This document shows, piece by piece, positions 1-8,276 of a stretch of 64,000 nucleotides of DNA. The notes below the pieces were generated by a model, which saw nothing but the letters and a program-made list of their open reading frames with translations, searched no databases and had not been told where the DNA came from. Positions within the stretch are counted from its first letter, which is position 1. Each line of letters opens with the position of its first letter. The translations under genes and the position numbers were made by a program. Origin of the DNA: JALHFZ01 sp963674625 (GTDB taxonomy: Bacteria; Synergistota; Synergistia; Synergistales; Aminobacteriaceae); the NCBI GenBank assembly GCA_963674625.2, contig CAXXXO010000003.1, positions 372,001 through 436,000 on the forward strand. The letters are read 5' to 3'.

Positions 1-470
1 CCGAGGAAGGAGAGGAGGGAGGCAGCCACGGCCGCCGCGGTTTCATAGAAGTGTTCCGGGTCGCTCTCGCTGCAGTTCAGCGAGACGGCCATGGAGCTGC
101 TTCCCAGGATGATCCCCTCCATGGCGGCCGAAACGGTGCCGGAATAGGTGAGGTCGTCTCCGAGATTCGGCCCCCGGTTGATCCCCGAGACCACCATGTC
201 GGGGTTCGGGATCACCTCCTCGTGGGCAAGGAGGACGCAGTCGGAAGGGGTGCCGTCGCAGGCGAAGGCAGAACTCTTCTCGGGATAAGAGCCGGCAGAA
301 ACGGGCCAGAGCCGGAGGGGACGGGTGAGGGTTATGGCATGGCCCACGCTGCTCCGCTCCCGGTCAGGGGCCACGACGCTGCACTCGTGGCCTGCCCGGG
401 AGAGGACTCTGGCCAGGGCCACGAGTCCGGGGGCGAAGACGCCGTCGTCGTTTGTCAGAAGAAGTCTCAT
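1..470 (-). CDS. surE: 5'/3'-nucleotidase SurE, 3' end outside the window
   Basis: SurE is a metal-dependent nucleotidase that removes phosphate from nucleoside monophosphates. Reading from the ATG at 468-470, the product begins MRLLLTNDDGVFAPGL, which carries the family's N-terminal NDD metal-binding motif. SGINRGPNLGDDLTYSGTV follows near residues 92-110 and is the second hallmark (the SGIN..N metal ligands and YSGTV). The frame stays open to base 1, so only about 157 of the usual 250 residues are seen. The start lies 8 bases downstream of the stop of the M50 protease gene, and the two genes are probably cotranscribed with the chain of minus-strand genes from hypA onward. Confidence 0.93.
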   Translation of the reverse strand, partial: MRLLLTNDDGVFAPGLVALARVLSRAGHECSVVAPDRERSSVGHAITLTRPLRLWPVSAGSYPEKSSAFACDGTPSDCVLLAHEEVIPNPDMVVSGINRGPNLGDDLTYSGTVSAAMEGIILGSSSMAVSLNCSESDPEHFYETAAAVAASLLSFL

Positions 471-477
471 GGCCGGC

Positions 478-1086
478 CTACATGAGAATGAGGCGGAAGA
501 AGAACATCACCACCGGACCCATGATGGCCTGAACCACTCCGAGGGCGACGAGGGCCATGAGGACGAAAAATCCGTACCGCTCCAGCCAGTAGTAATGTCT
601 GAGCATGGACTGGGGAAGAAGGGGATAGATCAGCTTCGATCCGTCCAGGGGCGGAATGGGGATGAGATTGAAGACGGCGAGCCCGAGGTTGATGACGATC
701 ATGAGGATGACGAACTGCCTCAGGGCCGGCACCGAGAGAAAAGGGACGGGGAAGAGACGGGCCAGGACGCCGAAGACGAAGGCAGTCAGGAAGTTCCCCG
801 AGACTCCGGCCAGGGAGACGAGGACCATGTCCCTCCGGGGATTCTTGAAGTACCGGGGGTCAATCGGTACGGGCTTCGCCCAGCCGAACCGGAAGATCAG
901 AAGCATGAGGGCTCCGATGGGATCGAGATGGGCCAGGGGGTTCAGGGTCAGCCGGCCGGCCCGCTGAGCCGTGGGGTCTCCGAGACGGTAGGCCATGTAT
1001 CCGTGGCAGAATTCGTGAAAGGTGATGGCCCAGAGAACTGCGGGAACGCTCAGAAGCAGATCCGCAAGGGCAGGCATTCGAAACAT
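478..1086 (-). CDS. Site-2 protease family (M50) membrane metalloprotease
   Basis: This is an integral-membrane zinc protease of the S2P/M50 family, the minimal type without a PDZ domain. The zinc motif HEFCH lies at residues 24-28 inside the first membrane segment, and the second motif, NLIPIPPLDGSK, lies at about residues 135-147 and supplies the third ligand. Four to five hydrophobic segments are visible, and the 202 aa length is normal for this short subfamily. A GTG at 1095 overlaps the upstream stop, but the Shine-Dalgarno sequence AAAGGAG ends only 1-2 bases before it. The ATG at 1086 is correctly spaced and was chosen. The substrate is unknown. It sits between a tRNA nucleotidyltransferase fusion and surE. 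Confidence 0.88.
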   Translation of the reverse strand: MFRMPALADLLLSVPAVLWAITFHEFCHGYMAYRLGDPTAQRAGRLTLNPLAHLDPIGALMLLIFRFGWAKPVPIDPRYFKNPRRDMVLVSLAGVSGNFLTAFVFGVLARLFPVPFLSVPALRQFVILMIVINLGLAVFNLIPIPPLDGSKLIYPLLPQSMLRHYYWLERYGFFVLMALVALGVVQAIMGPVVMFFFRLILM

Positions 1087-1091
1087 GGAAC

Positions 1092-3719
1092 TCACTCTCC
1101 TTTATTCTCTTCGGAAGGGAAACGGGCCTGTACATAGTCCGCTTCGTCCTCCCTGGTTTTCAAAAATCCGTCGAGGCGCTGCTTTTTCAGCTCTTCGAGG
1201 ATAATGCCGATCCGGGGGCCCCGTGAATATCCCATGGAAAGCAGGTCAGCCCCCCTCAGGAAAGGCGTCGTCTCATGCAGCCTGGTCAGATAGAGAAGAA
1301 TCCTCCGCCGTACCCGCCAGCGCTCCGTTGCGGCGCTCCAGAAGAGGGCCGTGACGGGGTTCACTTCCCGAAGGCAGGCGACGATCTCCGAATTGGACGG
1401 TCCTGTCCGGCCGCCAAGGGCATGCTCGACAGATCTCAATTCCGAAAAGCATTTTACTACAATATCCCTTTCCGATTCAGAAAGATTCACCCTGTTCAGG
1501 GCCGAGAGGCGGATGTTCTCCGGCGATTCCATGAGAAGGGCCGCCAGGAAGCCGAGCCACCCTCTTCCCCGGAAATCGGGAAAATCTTTCGAGATCCTGG
1601 CCCGGAAGACCCCGAGCCTCCGGAAGGTCCGGCGCCCAACGGGACCGAAATGATTTCCCGGAAAGAGGACCTCCCAGACGCCCAGCTCCTCCATGCGGCT
1701 CGCCCCACCGTAGGGAAGACGTTCGCTGAAGGAAAGCTCGAGTTCGCTTCTCAGGCGGTACCCGGAAAGCCGGGCGAGCAGTCCGCCCCGGACGCAGCTC
1801 CGGAGAAGGCGCAGGGTGTTGTCCTCAATGGTAAGGCCCAGCCGCTGTTCGAGGCGGATGGCCCGGATGACCCTGGTGGGGTCTTCCACGAAGCTCAGAT
1901 TGTGCAGCACCTTGAGGGTCTTCTTCTCGAGATCCCTCCGTCCGCCGAAGAAATCCACCAGTATTCCCCAGGTGGGTTTGCTGATGGAGACCGCCATGGC
2001 GTTGACGGTGAAATCTCTCCGGTAGAGATCATGCTTCAGGGAGTCGCTCATTACCTGGGGAGAAGCGAGGGGGAATTCGTAAAATTCTCTTCGGGCGGTG
2101 GCCACGTCGACCTTCCGGCCGTCGGGGAAGACGAGGGTTCCCGTCTTGTAGCGTTCGTGAAGGGAGATTCTGCAGCCGTCCTTCTCCCAGCTTTTCAGAA
2201 AACGCAGGGCGTCCCCCTCGAGGACGATGTCGAGATCGAGGTTGTCCCTGCCGAGGAAGAGATCCCGCACAAGTCCGCCCACGATATACGCCCTCATCCC
2301 GAGTTTGTCCGCCCGCCCTCCGAGGGCTTCGAGAAGAGCCCTGGCGCTTTCCGGGAGACGCTCTCCGAGAAGTTCTTCCACGTCCTCGGTCCAGGGCATG
2401 TCCACGGGGCCCGATTTGTCTTCCCGGGGCAGGGAGAGGGGGTAAAGGGCCTTGACAAGGTCGGTTCTCGTGATGATCCCCACAATGCGGCTGCCGTCCA
2501 CAACGGGAAGACGGCCGATCCCCTGGGTCACGAAGAGGCGGTGGGCCTCGGCGATGGAGGCATCCCCGGGGACCGTGAGAATTCCCTCGGTCATGAACTC
2601 CCGGATGAGGGTTTTTCCGAACCCGTGCAGATGGGCCTTGTCGAGGTCCTTCCGGGTGATGAGGCCGAGAATGGTCTTTCCCCTCACCACCGGAAGGGCC
2701 GAGTGACCGTACCGGATCATGATCCGGTAGGCCTCGTCCACAGGCGTATCGGGGGGGATGACCATCACCGGGGAGGTCATGATGTCAGAGACGGTGATGG
2801 CAGGATGAACTGCCGACTTCAGTTCTTCCTCCATCTTTCTCACCAGGGGAAAGGGCTTGACGTTCTGCAGGGTCACCGATGCCGCCTGGGCATGCCCCCC
2901 GCCGCCGAGAGGGGTGAGAAAGGCCCCCATGTCGAGGACCTCCTCGCTGCTCCGTCCCACCAGGTATGTCCTGTTTTCCATCTTCACGGCGGCGATGGCG
3001 ATGTCTCCGTCGAAATAGTCCCGAAGGCGGTGAACGAAGAGGGAGAGACCGTCCACGTATTCGGGAGATACGGCCGCTGAGAAGACCGCCTTCGCCCCGT
3101 TGATGAACCGTACCCAGCTGTTTTCTATGAGGCTGTCGAGGATGCGCCGTTCCGGGGCGGAAAAGGTCATCTCGATGAAGTTCGGAACGTTTGCAAGATC
3201 CGCGCCCAACTCCTTCATTCGTGCCACCGCGTTGAAATCTCTCGTGGTGGTGCCGCCGAAGGTCAGTCCTCCCGTATCCTCGTAAATCCCCGTGGCGAAG
3301 AGGGTCGCCTCAGCAGCTGAGATGGGAATCCCTTTCCCGAGGAGAATTTCCACCAGCATGGTCGTGGTGGCCCCCACGGGCTCGATGGCCATGAATTCTC
3401 CGTCTATGTCGTCCGCCGAGGGAGGATGATGATCGTAGACATGGACGGGGATATCCTTTTTACCCAGCAGGGAGGCGAAGGGGCCGATCCGGGACCGGGA
3501 ACGGGTATCCGTCACGATGAGCATGGTGATCTCGTCGAATCGCACTTTTCTTGGGGTAAGCACCGTCCACTGGTTGGCATGGTTTTTCAGAAACTCCCTT
3601 ACGGTGCGGCCCGCCGAACCGGCGAGGCAGAGGACCGCATCGGGATAGAGCTTCTGTACCGCCACCATGCTCGCCAGGGAATCGAAATCGTTCCCCATGT
3701 GGCTCGTGATGACTTTCAC
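1092..3719 (-). CDS. DHH phosphoesterase-CBS-CBS-tRNA nucleotidyltransferase fusion (CCA- or A-adding enzyme)
   Basis: This is a three-part protein of 876 aa. The N-terminus (about residues 1-300) is a DHH/DHHA1 phosphoesterase with HMGNDFDS near residue 7, a DTR motif, and DHHPPSADD near residue 98. Two CBS domains follow at about 311-426. A class II poly(A) polymerase/tRNA nucleotidyltransferase head has GGLVRD near 478 followed by DLDIV, RRDFTVNAM near 568, and FVEDPTRVIRAIR. The longer reading frame begins upstream at 3836, but GTG at 3719 fits best: it overlaps the coaE stop as GTGA and has GGAGG 11 bases upstream. Similar architectures occur in bacteria that split CC- and A-addition between two enzymes, so the exact activity is open. 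Confidence 0.87.
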   Translation of the reverse strand: MKVITSHMGNDFDSLASMVAVQKLYPDAVLCLAGSAGRTVREFLKNHANQWTVLTPRKVRFDEITMLIVTDTRSRSRIGPFASLLGKKDIPVHVYDHHPPSADDIDGEFMAIEPVGATTTMLVEILLGKGIPISAAEATLFATGIYEDTGGLTFGGTTTRDFNAVARMKELGADLANVPNFIEMTFSAPERRILDSLIENSWVRFINGAKAVFSAAVSPEYVDGLSLFVHRLRDYFDGDIAIAAVKMENRTYLVGRSSEEVLDMGAFLTPLGGGGHAQAASVTLQNVKPFPLVRKMEEELKSAVHPAITVSDIMTSPVMVIPPDTPVDEAYRIMIRYGHSALPVVRGKTILGLITRKDLDKAHLHGFGKTLIREFMTEGILTVPGDASIAEAHRLFVTQGIGRLPVVDGSRIVGIITRTDLVKALYPLSLPREDKSGPVDMPWTEDVEELLGERLPESARALLEALGGRADKLGMRAYIVGGLVRDLFLGRDNLDLDIVLEGDALRFLKSWEKDGCRISLHERYKTGTLVFPDGRKVDVATARREFYEFPLASPQVMSDSLKHDLYRRDFTVNAMAVSISKPTWGILVDFFGGRRDLEKKTLKVLHNLSFVEDPTRVIRAIRLEQRLGLTIEDNTLRLLRSCVRGGLLARLSGYRLRSELELSFSERLPYGGASRMEELGVWEVLFPGNHFGPVGRRTFRRLGVFRARISKDFPDFRGRGWLGFLAALLMESPENIRLSALNRVNLSESERDIVVKCFSELRSVEHALGGRTGPSNSEIVACLREVNPVTALFWSAATERWRVRRRILLYLTRLHETTPFLRGADLLSMGYSRGPRIGIILEELKKQRLDGFLKTREDEADYVQARFPSEENKGE

Positions 3720-4579
3720 GGCCGGAGGGCCTCCGATAGGGAGTTGCGATAATTCCACGGAATTCTCCGGAATCTCTCGAGGAGAGGGTGCGTACCGGTG
3801 AAGGAAGCGAGGGCATCCGCAATTTCTCCGAACCATTCTTCACGGGTGAAAAAATCCAGAGTGAACCCCGTCTTTTTCGTCTCCGCCCCTTCTGCCGGAT
3901 GCAGAAGACACTCCGTGCCCAGGGTTTCCCGGCGAAGAAAATCTGCAAAGCGGATGGCTGCCTCCCGATCGGGAAAGAAAAGGGACATGCGGGCGAGGGC
4001 GCTCAGGCGCCGGAATCGCTCCGCAAGGCGGGAAGCTTCTCTTTCGAGGGTTTCGAAATCGGAAGAATTCTCGACCACGAGATCGGCCCTGGCCCGTTTT
4101 TCCGCTCCCGGCAGCAGAAAAGATTCCCTGCGGGAGATCTCGTCGTACCTCCACCCTCTGGAGGCGTTCCGTTCCCTTCGCCCGGCCTCCGGGGCCGTGA
4201 CGTAAATGGCCGCATCGATCCACCAGGGAATCCCCCCCTCGAAAAGAAGGGGAATTTCCGCCACCACCCATCCGTCGAGGGAAGCCGCTGTTTTTTCCAT
4301 CTCGATCCGGACGAGGGGGTGAAGAAGGGCGCAGAGCCAGTCATATTCCCGCCGGTCAGAGAAGGCTTTCGAGGCGACGGCGGAAGGATCAGCCTTGCCG
4401 TCGGCATCGAGTATGCCCCTCCCCCATCGGGCAAGGGCGGCATCCAGCACGTTAGTGCGGGTCCACAGAGCCCGGACCACCCTGTCGGCATCCAGGACCG
4501 AAGCCCCCATCTCTCCCCAGAGGCGGGCAAGGGTCGACTTACCAGCCCCAACGTCTCCTGTGAGTGCCAAAGCCAGCAT
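3716..4579 (-). CDS. coaE: Dephospho-CoA kinase with C-terminal CutA-like extension
   Basis: CoaE phosphorylates dephospho-CoA in the last step of coenzyme A synthesis. The P-loop GDVGAGKST is at residues 8-16, and LDADRVV and EIPLLFEGG, typical of CoaE, follow. The kinase part ends near residue 200, whereas ordinary CoaE proteins are about 195-205 aa. Here about 85 more residues follow, starting at SLFFPDREAAIRFADFL. Their pattern (short beta strand, helix, LGTECLLHPAEG, FFTREEW, THPLLERFRRIPW) resembles the ferredoxin-like CutA1 fold by eye. The start overlaps the helicase gene by 41 bases, and the end overlaps the next gene by 4. Confidence 0.88.
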   Translation of the reverse strand: MLALALTGDVGAGKSTLARLWGEMGASVLDADRVVRALWTRTNVLDAALARWGRGILDADGKADPSAVASKAFSDRREYDWLCALLHPLVRIEMEKTAASLDGWVVAEIPLLFEGGIPWWIDAAIYVTAPEAGRRERNASRGWRYDEISRRESFLLPGAEKRARADLVVENSSDFETLEREASRLAERFRRLSALARMSLFFPDREAAIRFADFLRRETLGTECLLHPAEGAETKKTGFTLDFFTREEWFGEIADALASFTGTHPLLERFRRIPWNYRNSLSEALRP

Positions 4580-6521
4580 GGGCCTTTTCCTCCTCGCCCC
4601 TGTCGTCCACCTGTTTGAAACGGTCGGGTATTTCCCAGAGGAAGCGGGAAAAGCCGTTCCGGAAGGTGGTTCCGAAGAGCCTTCGAGATCTGGCTCCCGA
4701 GAGATAGAGCCGTTCTTCGGCCCGGGTCATCCCCACGTAGCAGAGTCGGCGCTCCTCCTCCATGTTTTCCCGGTCCTCGAGGCACTTGAAATGGGGAAAA
4801 ACCGCCTCCTCCATCCCCACGAGGAAGACCACCGGGAACTCGAGTCCTTTGGCCGCATGAAGGGTAAGCATATTGACGGCGTTCTTCTCGTCGAGGTTCA
4901 GCTTCTCGAGGTCAGTAAAAAGGGCCGCCTCGGCGAGCATCTCCGAAAGGTCCCCTCCGGCGGGGACGATGGAACGGAGTTCCAGGATGTTCTCCACCCG
5001 CTCCTCCCATCCGTCGGGATCGTCTCTCCGGAGAATCTCCTCGTACCCCATGGTCTGGAGGATGTACAGAAGGATTGCCCCCAGATCATCCGATTTCGAG
5101 AGGATGTTCATCATGTGCCTCGCAAGCTCACGGAAACCCTCTCCGGCCTTCCCCTCCACCACCTTGCCTCCGGTGAAGATGGTCTTCCAGTATTCCTCCG
5201 GAGGAAGTTCAGGGAGGGAGGAGAGAAAGAGGAAGGCCTTCTCGAGGCTTTTCTTACCGATCCCCCGGGCCGGGATATTGGCGATTCGGGCGAGAGACAT
5301 CTGATCGAGTGGGTTGACAGCACTTTTGAGGAAGGAGAGGATGTCCTTTACTTCCTTCCGCTCGTAGAAGGCCGTTCCCCGGACGACCCGGTAGGGAACC
5401 CGGTTTTCCAGAAATTTCTGTTCGTAGACGCGGCTCATGGCGTTGATCCGGTAGAGTATGGCGATATCGCCGTAGCTGAACCCCTCCAGATCGTGAAGCC
5501 GGTGGATCTCCGAGACGAGAAAATCCCCCTCCTGGAATTCGCTCGAGCCGAGAAGGGTGTAGATTTTCTCTCCCATGTTCCGGGAGGTCCACAGGTCCTT
5601 CTTCCGGCGTTTCGAATTTCCGTCGATGAGGGCGTTCGCCCCGCCGAGGATGTTTCCCGAGGAGCGGTAGTTCTGGTCCAGAACGACCACCTTGGCGGAG
5701 GGAAAGTCCTTCTCGAAGTTCAGGATCATTCCCATATCGGCCCCCCGCCAGCCGTAGATCGACTGGTCCGGGTCGCCTACCACCATTATGCGCCGATCCG
5801 GTCCCACGAGTTTTTTCAGAAGAAGATACTGGGGCCGGTTCACGTCCTGGTACTCGTCAACGAGGATCCAGGAGAGGCGCTCCTGCTCCTTTTTCCGGAG
5901 GGCTTCGTTCGACGAAATCAGCTCAAGGGGCACAATGAGGAGATCGTCGAAATCGAGGGCGTTCTGTCTCCGCAGTTCCTTGTTGTAGGCAGTGAACACG
6001 TCGCCGTAGACCCCTTCCAGAAGCGGGGAGGTTCTTCCCGAATCCTGCAGACAGTCGTTTTTCACCATGGAAATACGGTCAAGCATGGCAGAGGGATCGA
6101 ACTGCTTCGGGTCCATGTTCAGCTTCTCCATCACCTGTTTGACCAGCGTTCGGCTGTCTCCCCGGTCGAAGATGCCGAAGCCGTCCCGAAGTCCGGCCTC
6201 GGGAAGAAGAGCACGGTTGCGGAAGAGGAACCGCAGTCCGAAGGAGTGAAACGTACAGACCTGCATCTCTCCTTCCTTCCCTCCGAGCAGCTGAGCGACC
6301 CGGTCCTTCATCTCCTTCGCCGCCTTGTTGGTGAAGGTGACCGCGAGAATGTCCCGGGGGCGGGCCTCGCCCCGGGCGATCAGGTAGACCATCTTCGAGG
6401 TGAGCACCCGGGTCTTTCCGCTGCCGGCCCCGGCAAGGACGAGGAGAGGGCTGCCTGTCCAGGCTACAGCCTCCCTCTGCCTGGGATTCAGGCTCTCGAG
6501 AAGCTTCTTTTCGTCAATCAT
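4539..6521 (-). CDS. ATP-dependent DNA helicase, UvrD/PcrA family
   Basis: This is a superfamily 1A 3'-5' helicase acting in repair and in clearing replication obstacles. Walker A AGAGSGKT is at residues 30-37, motif Ia/Ib follows with AVTFTNKAAKEMKDR, motif II VDEYQDVN is near 217, motif III GDPDQSIYGWRGA is near 255, motif V TLHAAKGLEFPVVFL is near 553, and motif VI YVGMTRAEERL is near 597. The 660 aa length is slightly shorter than typical PcrA (about 720-750), mainly because of a short C-terminal tail. The start ATG overlaps the end of hypB by 8 bases. Confidence 0.93.
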   Translation of the reverse strand: MIDEKKLLESLNPRQREAVAWTGSPLLVLAGAGSGKTRVLTSKMVYLIARGEARPRDILAVTFTNKAAKEMKDRVAQLLGGKEGEMQVCTFHSFGLRFLFRNRALLPEAGLRDGFGIFDRGDSRTLVKQVMEKLNMDPKQFDPSAMLDRISMVKNDCLQDSGRTSPLLEGVYGDVFTAYNKELRRQNALDFDDLLIVPLELISSNEALRKKEQERLSWILVDEYQDVNRPQYLLLKKLVGPDRRIMVVGDPDQSIYGWRGADMGMILNFEKDFPSAKVVVLDQNYRSSGNILGGANALIDGNSKRRKKDLWTSRNMGEKIYTLLGSSEFQEGDFLVSEIHRLHDLEGFSYGDIAILYRINAMSRVYEQKFLENRVPYRVVRGTAFYERKEVKDILSFLKSAVNPLDQMSLARIANIPARGIGKKSLEKAFLFLSSLPELPPEEYWKTIFTGGKVVEGKAGEGFRELARHMMNILSKSDDLGAILLYILQTMGYEEILRRDDPDGWEERVENILELRSIVPAGGDLSEMLAEAALFTDLEKLNLDEKNAVNMLTLHAAKGLEFPVVFLVGMEEAVFPHFKCLEDRENMEEERRLCYVGMTRAEERLYLSGARSRRLFGTTFRNGFSRFLWEIPDRFKQVDDRGEEEKAHAGFGTHRRRWGW

Positions 6522-7176
6522 TGGCTCTCTTTTCCCTCACCCGGTCCTTCAGCAGAGAGATCCATCGGCCATACCCCTCCCCCGAGGAGGCGTCAAGCAG
6601 AAGAAGAGGAACGCCGGGATTCAGTTTCTCCACATCCCGGGTGAACATCTCCATGTCGAAGGAGAGATGGGGAAGAAGATCGGTTTTCGTAAGGAGAATC
6701 GCCCGGGACGAGGTGAAAAGATAAGGGTATTTCAGGGGTTTGTCAGCCCCTTCGGGAGTGCTCAGAAGGGCGACCTTGAAGTCCTCGCCGAGGTCGAACT
6801 CGGCCGGGCAGACGAGGTTTCCAACGTTTTCGATGAAGAGGATGTCCACGGAGTCGAGGGGCAGCTCTTTCATGGCCTTCCGGACGATATTCGCCTCCAG
6901 ATGGCAGCCTCCCGATGTGTTTATCTGCACCACAGGAATGTCCCACCGGGCAAGCCGTTCGGCGTCCCGGTCAGTGGCGAGATCTCCCTCGATGACCGCG
7001 AAGGAAAATCCCCCCAGTTCGGCCGTCTTCTCCAGCAGGGTCGTCTTGCCGCATCCGGGGGAACCTATAAGATTGACCATGAGAAGGCCTCTCCTGCGGT
7101 TTTCCTCCCGGATGGCAGCCGCAAATTTTTCGTCCTCTGCCATGATCGACTGCTGCAGGGTAACGATTTTTTTCAT
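6514..7176 (-). CDS. hypB: Hydrogenase nickel-incorporation GTPase HypB
   Basis: HypB is a G3E-family GTPase that delivers nickel to [NiFe]-hydrogenase precursors together with HypA. The P-loop GSPGCGKTT is at residues 38-46. The switch and metal-site segment TSGGCHLEA is near 86-94 and holds the Cys and His ligands of the dimer-interface site. ENVGNLVCPAEFDLGE and the guanine-specificity motif LTKTDLL follow. It lacks both the N-terminal CxxCGC motif and a His-rich stretch, so it is the short form of 220 aa. It overlaps hypA by 4 bases (ATGA). No hydrogenase structural genes lie in the window. Confidence 0.95.
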   Translation of the reverse strand: MKKIVTLQQSIMAEDEKFAAAIREENRRRGLLMVNLIGSPGCGKTTLLEKTAELGGFSFAVIEGDLATDRDAERLARWDIPVVQINTSGGCHLEANIVRKAMKELPLDSVDILFIENVGNLVCPAEFDLGEDFKVALLSTPEGADKPLKYPYLFTSSRAILLTKTDLLPHLSFDMEMFTRDVEKLNPGVPLLLLDASSGEGYGRWISLLKDRVREKRAND

Positions 7177-7517
7177 GAGTTTTCTTCAACCTCCAGTGAT
7201 TCGATTTCCAGTTCCATCCCGGCAAGGGTCTCCCGGTCGGCGGAACCGCAGGCGGTACAGAGGCCGTTTTCCTCTCCCCACATCTGCCCGCATTTCCGGC
7301 ATCGATATTTCAGGGGGACATCGGTCACGATAAGGCGGGCTCCCTCCAGCGGGGTCCCCTTCGTCACCGTTTCAAAGGCAAAGGAGAGAATTTCCGGGTT
7401 AACCTGCCTGAGGACACCAACCCTGAGCCGCACCTCCTCAATTTTCCTCCACTTTTCCTCTTCCATCATTTTTTCAAGGGCGGCTACTATGGATTCAACC
7501 AGGGAAACTTCGTGCAT
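7173..7517 (-). CDS. hypA: Hydrogenase maturation nickel metallochaperone HypA
   Basis: HypA binds nickel through its N-terminal Met-His and hands it to HypB or the hydrogenase. The protein starts MHEVSLVES with the conserved His2 and Glu3. It has a structural zinc site of two CxxC pairs at residues 73-76 and 87-90. The length of 114 aa is typical. It is translationally coupled to hypB. Confidence 0.95.
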   Translation of the reverse strand: MHEVSLVESIVAALEKMMEEEKWRKIEEVRLRVGVLRQVNPEILSFAFETVTKGTPLEGARLIVTDVPLKYRCRKCGQMWGEENGLCTACGSADRETLAGMELEIESLEVEENS

Positions 7518-7542
7518 GCCATCCTCCTCTTCCGGGTCATTC

Positions 7543-7573
7543 TATGAAAAAAAGGGACCCGGAGCGGGTCCCC
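7543..7573 (-). terminator. Rho-independent terminator downstream of hpf
   Basis: On the minus strand, GGGACCC and GGGTCCC form a GC-rich stem around the short spacer GCTCC and are followed directly by TTTTTTT. It separates hpf from hypA and implies that hypA-hypB-uvrD start from their own promoter or from readthrough. Confidence 0.85.
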
Positions 7574-7599
7574 TGTGCCGAAAAACCTCTCCGAAGAGC

Positions 7600-8136
7600 T
7601 TACTCGGCGGGTTCGAGGAGGCCGTAGCCTCCGTCTTTCCTTTTATAGACCACGTTGACCACGCCGGAGTCCGCATTCCGAAAAAGAAAGAATTCGTGTC
7701 CCAAAAGATCCATCTGCATGGTGGCTTCCCTGGCGCTCATGGGCCGAAGGGGGAAACGCTTCACCTTGACTATTTCCTCCTCGGGTGGAAGAGGAAGTTC
7801 AACTTCCGGTCCGGGAAGGCCGAAGGAGACGTCGTGGGTTTTGAGCTGCGCCCGGTCCGTTAGATATGCATTGTGGCGCTTGATCTGCCGTTCGAGATTC
7901 TTGAGAGCCTGGTCAAAGGCCTTCTTCATATCCGGAGCGCTCTCCTGCCCTCTCATGATCACTCCATTGGCATTTGAGGTTATCTCCACGGTGAACATTC
8001 CCCGCCCAAAACTCAAAACCACCTGCCCGTCGAGAATTTTGCTGAAGAATTTCTCGAGCTTGGACATTTTGTTCTGCATATATTCCTTGAGATCATCCTT
8101 TACGTCCACCCCGCGGGCGACAAACCGTATCTCCAT
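7600..8136 (-). CDS. hpf: Ribosome hibernation-promoting factor, long form
   Basis: HPF dimerises and inactivates 70S ribosomes in stationary phase. The N-terminal S30AE/YfiA domain (about residues 1-100) starts MEIRFVARGVDV. The C-terminal dimerisation domain (about 120-178) contains VKVKRFPLRPMSAREAT, MDLLGHEFFLFRN and VVYKRKDGGYGLLEP, typical of long HPF. A longer reading frame begins at 8154, but its first codons contain the Shine-Dalgarno GGAGG, which is well spaced for ATG at 8136. The gene is monocistronic, with its own promoter and terminator. Confidence 0.94.
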   Translation of the reverse strand: MEIRFVARGVDVKDDLKEYMQNKMSKLEKFFSKILDGQVVLSFGRGMFTVEITSNANGVIMRGQESAPDMKKAFDQALKNLERQIKRHNAYLTDRAQLKTHDVSFGLPGPEVELPLPPEEEIVKVKRFPLRPMSAREATMQMDLLGHEFFLFRNADSGVVNVVYKRKDGGYGLLEPAE

Positions 8137-8172
8137 GCCAATCCCTCCATTCATGCTCGCTGCTATGGTATC

Positions 8173-8201
8173 ATTCTAACACCGGCGGGAAGACGAGGCA
8201 A
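8173..8201 (-). promoter_or_regulatory. Likely sigma-70 promoter of hpf
   Basis: On the minus strand TTGCCT (8196-8201) and TAGAAT (8173-8178) are separated by exactly 17 bases, about 37 bases upstream of the hpf start codon. This is inferred from the match to the consensus only. Confidence 0.5.
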
Positions 8202-8234
8202 TCGGCCCCGTATTCCCTTCCTTCAGGAAAAGAG

Positions 8235-8240
8235 TATAAT
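8235..8240 (+). promoter_or_regulatory. Perfect -10 box upstream of the aminotransferase gene
   Basis: TATAAT occurs 36 bases before the start codon of the aminotransferase gene. The -35 region at the right spacing is weak. It is followed by AT-rich leader sequence and a strong Shine-Dalgarno AGGAGGT at 8262-8268. Confidence 0.5.
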
Positions 8241-8276
8241 ACACATTAAAATATATTTTGCAGGAGGTATCATGCT

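Noticed and set aside
1275..3080. 601-aa plus-strand open frame
   Set aside because: It is a shadow of the DHH-CBS-nucleotidyltransferase gene, GC-driven, without motifs.
4395..6644. 749-aa plus-strand open frame across coaE and the helicase
   Set aside because: It is a shadow of two well-conserved genes on the minus strand and has no recognisable motif.
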